Assembly: GCF_007859315.1 (NCBI RefSeq)
Contig: NZ_VOHA01000004.1
Location: 310,001-374,000, forward strand
Reading direction: 5' to 3'
From: Reyranella sp. CPCC 100927
GTDB taxonomy: Bacteria; Pseudomonadota; Alphaproteobacteria; Reyranellales; Reyranellaceae
Length of the DNA stretch: 64,000 nt
The first letter of the stretch is position 1, and each line of letters opens with the position of its first letter. The position numbers and the translations under genes are program-made. This document shows positions 62,024-64,000 of the stretch, piece after piece. Under the pieces are notes generated by a model, which saw only the letters and a list, made by a program, of their open reading frames with translations, had not been told where the DNA came from and searched no databases.

Positions 62024-63382
62024 ATGCCCGCGACACCGACGCCACTGCCGCTCTGGAAAAGATTCGTGGTCCTGCTCGTACCGATGATGGCGAGCAACAT
62101 CCTGCAGGCGCTCTCCGGCACGCTCAACAGCGTCTATCTGGGCCACATGGTGGGGGTTGACGCTGTTGCTGCCGCGTCAGCGGTCTTTCCGATCTCGTTC
62201 TTCTTCATCGCCTTCGTCATGGGCGTCAGCAGTGGCGCCATGGTGCTGATCGGGCAGGCATGGGGCGCCGGGGACGGCGACCGGGCCAAGGCGGTCACCG
62301 GTGCCACGCTGGCGGCGACGGTCGTCGTCGGGATCGTCATCGCGATCTTTGGCGGCATCTTCGCCCGACAGCTGATGGCGATGCTGGGCACGCCGGCCAA
62401 CGTGCTGGCCGAGGCGGTCGCCTATGCCCGCGTCGTGCTGATCTCCATGCCGATCCTGTTTCTTTTTCTGGTATCGACGGTGCTGCTGCGGGGTGTCGGC
62501 GACACGGTAACGCCACTATGGGCGCTATGCCTGTCAACGCTCATAGGCTTGGCGGTCACGCCGGCGCTGATCCGCGGCTGGCTCGGCCTGCCGCCGTTGG
62601 GGGCGGCGAGCGCCGCCGTGGCGGGCCTGGTCGCCTTTATCGTCGCCCTGGCCTGGTTGGCGGTCCATCTGCGCCGGCGCCATCACCCGCTGGCTCCGGA
62701 TGCGGTGCTGCTGCGGCACCTGCGCCTGGATGGCGCCATCCTGCGCACGGTCCTGCGCATCGGACTGCCCAGCGGCGTGCAGATGGTGATCATCGCGCTG
62801 GCCGAGATGGTGTTGCTGGGCCTGGTGAACCAGTTCGGCTCCAACGCGACGGCGGCCTATGGCGCCGTCAACCAGGTCCTGGCCTATGTGCAGTTCCCGG
62901 CCATGTCGGTCGCCATCACCGTGTCGATCCTCGGTGCCCAGGCCATCGGCGCCGGCCGGATCGAGCGGCTGTGGCCGATCACCCGTACCGGGCTGCTGAT
63001 CAATCTCGTCTTCACGGGTGGGCTGATCGCGATCGCCTACTTGCTGTCGCGCACGATCCTGGGGTTCTTCTTCACCGACCCCGCGGTGATCGAGCTTGCC
63101 CAGCAGCTGCTGCACATCGTGCTGTGGAGCATCATCCCGTTCGGCATGGGCGGCGTCCTGGCCGGCATGATGCGCGCCAGTGGCACCGTGCTGGCGCCCA
63201 CGGCAATATCGATCATCACCATCATCGGCGTCGAGGTTCCAGTCGCCTGGATTCTCAGCGACCGCATCGGCGTGGAGGGTGTCTGGATCGCCTATCCGGC
63301 AACGTTCGTGACGATGCTGTTGCTGCAGGCGGCGTACTACACGTTCGTCTGGCGCCGCAAAGCAATCCAGCGGATCGTCTGA
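62024..63382 (+). CDS. MATE family efflux transporter
   Basis: 452 residues with 12 membrane helices in two six-helix halves. FVVLLVPMMASNILQALSGTLNSVYLGHMVGVDAVAAASAVFPISFFF and GAMVLIGQAWGAGDGDRAKAVTGATL are typical MATE segments, and the second half repeats them (LRIGLPSGVQMVIIALAEMVLLGLVNQFGSNATAAYGAVNQVL). Exports cationic drugs or metabolites by Na+ or H+ antiport. Stands alone, 95 bases after the importer operon. Confidence 0.92.
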   Translation: MPATPTPLPLWKRFVVLLVPMMASNILQALSGTLNSVYLGHMVGVDAVAAASAVFPISFFFIAFVMGVSSGAMVLIGQAWGAGDGDRAKAVTGATLAATVVVGIVIAIFGGIFARQLMAMLGTPANVLAEAVAYARVVLISMPILFLFLVSTVLLRGVGDTVTPLWALCLSTLIGLAVTPALIRGWLGLPPLGAASAAVAGLVAFIVALAWLAVHLRRRHHPLAPDAVLLRHLRLDGAILRTVLRIGLPSGVQMVIIALAEMVLLGLVNQFGSNATAAYGAVNQVLAYVQFPAMSVAITVSILGAQAIGAGRIERLWPITRTGLLINLVFTGGLIAIAYLLSRTILGFFFTDPAVIELAQQLLHIVLWSIIPFGMGGVLAGMMRASGTVLAPTAISIITIIGVEVPVAWILSDRIGVEGVWIAYPATFVTMLLLQAAYYTFVWRRKAIQRIV

Positions 63383-63412
63383 AGACGACAGAGAAGCGAT
63401 CCGATTCGGCGA

Positions 63413-63745
63413 TCAGGATTGATCGTCGATTGACGCGCCGGGGGCGTTGCTCTTCACCGACGCGATACCGTTGTCGCGCGCGGCGGCGCTCGAATAGGTC
63501 TCGCTGGTGCCGATGATCTGGTGGTTGGCGGCCTTCAAATTGAACATGTCCTTGCCGCTGGCGGACGTCTTGCGTTCGTAGCGGGCGTCGTTGGGCGCGT
63601 TTTCCTTGACTGACGCGATACCGTTCTCGGCCGAGGCCTTGGTCGAATACCGCTCGCTGCTCAGGATGGTCTCCCCGTTGCCGGCCTGCAGACGGAAATA
63701 GTACTCGCCGTTCGATGCCTTCTTGATGATGAACTTGCCAGCCAT
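63413..63745 (-). CDS. YegP-like DUF1508 protein, two tandem repeats
   Basis: 110 residues made of two DUF1508 units: FIIKKASNGEYYFRLQAGNGETILSSERYSTKASAENGIASVKENA and YERKTSASGKDMFNLKAANHQIIGTSETYSSAAARDNGIASVKSNA. Each unit is a small alpha/beta fold; two make a pseudo-dimer as in Escherichia coli YegP. Excellent AAGGGAG site before the ATG. Small cytoplasmic protein of unknown role. Confidence 0.92.
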   Translation of the reverse strand: MAGKFIIKKASNGEYYFRLQAGNGETILSSERYSTKASAENGIASVKENAPNDARYERKTSASGKDMFNLKAANHQIIGTSETYSSAAARDNGIASVKSNAPGASIDDQS

Positions 63746-63877
63746 GACGATCTCCCTTCAGCAGCCGGGCCTGAATCCTACCATGCCTCGACAGGCATTG
63801 GTGCCCACACTGGCGTGGATACTGTGGATTCCCAAGGTTGCCGTGCGTCGTGCATCGCTACCGACCCTGCGGCGAAA

Positions 63878-64000
63878 ATGTTTGTTTTTGTACCGCTTGT
63901 CGCAACCCTGGCGGTCGCGTATTTAACGCACAAGAGCACAGCGTTCCTGCCGCCGGGGTCAACGGGCGTATCGCCGGCCGGGCGTTTAAGCGGCATGCCG
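63878..64000 (+). CDS. Possible small membrane protein, cut by window end
   Basis: An ATG at 63878 opens a frame that runs off the window: MFVFVPLVATLAVAYLTHKS, then TAFLPPGSTGVSPAGRLSGMP. The first 16 residues could be a membrane segment or signal, but there is no clear ribosome site and the frame is short. The rest of the 63746-64000 stretch shows no other gene. Confidence 0.25.
   Translation, partial: MFVFVPLVATLAVAYLTHKSTAFLPPGSTGVSPAGRLSGMP

Overview
The window is 64 kb of GC-rich DNA with dense operons and Shine-Dalgarno-led genes, many with GTG or TTG starts and 4-base stop/start overlaps. It carries many ABC importers, LysR, TetR and Lrp regulators, a CbbQ/CbbO pair, and intergenic inverted repeats with a GTCATCCCGAGC...-type core. 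Together these suggest an alphaproteobacterium, perhaps of the Rhodospirillales/Reyranella kind. That placement is inference: there is no rRNA or other decisive marker.

Layout. 0-5 kb: housekeeping and stress genes (pirin cut by the window edge, Dps, a C13 caspase-like lipoprotein, a small membrane protein behind a palindromic promoter, a DUF962 protein, a 2OG-Fe(II) oxygenase). 4.3-15.5 kb: a nine-gene catabolic operon on the minus strand with a divergent LysR gene. It encodes a peptide-type ABC importer (substrate-binding protein, two permeases, two ATPases), an amidase, two different enolase-superfamily enzymes and a D-2-hydroxyacid dehydrogenase. 15.5-23 kb: an epimerase, two paralogous secreted SH3-domain proteins, a low-GC HExxH metalloprotease, a TetR/MFS pair separated by three identical-type palindromic operators, an unknown protein and a VOC protein. 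22.9-26.9 kb: an alkanesulfonate-type unit (flavin monooxygenase plus SsuCBA-like importer).

27-32.7 kb: an Lrp regulator divergent from a compact five-gene operon. The operon holds a haem-oxygenase-like diiron enzyme, a DMT exporter, an amidohydrolase, an MFS transporter and a free-standing LeuA/CimA-type regulatory domain. I recognise no described system with this composition, and it is my main candidate for something new. 32.7-45.1 kb: a long minus-strand aliphatic-amide regulon. It runs amiC-like receptor, amiR-like ANTAR antiterminator, a leader RNA with hairpins and an intrinsic terminator, a five-gene Urt-type importer, aliphatic amidase AmiE, a MetX-like hydrolase and a CbbQ/CbbO chaperone pair. 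Most of its larger gaps hold long inverted repeats.

45-51 kb: membrane proteins, two Sel1-repeat proteins (one with 21 repeats) and a secreted thermonuclease-like protein. 51.5-58.7 kb: a phage DNA-packaging/head module (terminase, portal, scaffold-like and small structural genes) with no capsid, tail, lysis or integrase gene in the window, probably a prophage remnant or a GTA-like cluster. 58.7-64 kb: a secreted unknown, a nitrate/sulfonate/taurine-type ABC importer, a MATE exporter and a DUF1508 (YegP-like) protein. No tRNA, rRNA, CRISPR array or transposase was seen. No gene-free stretch exceeds 300 bases.
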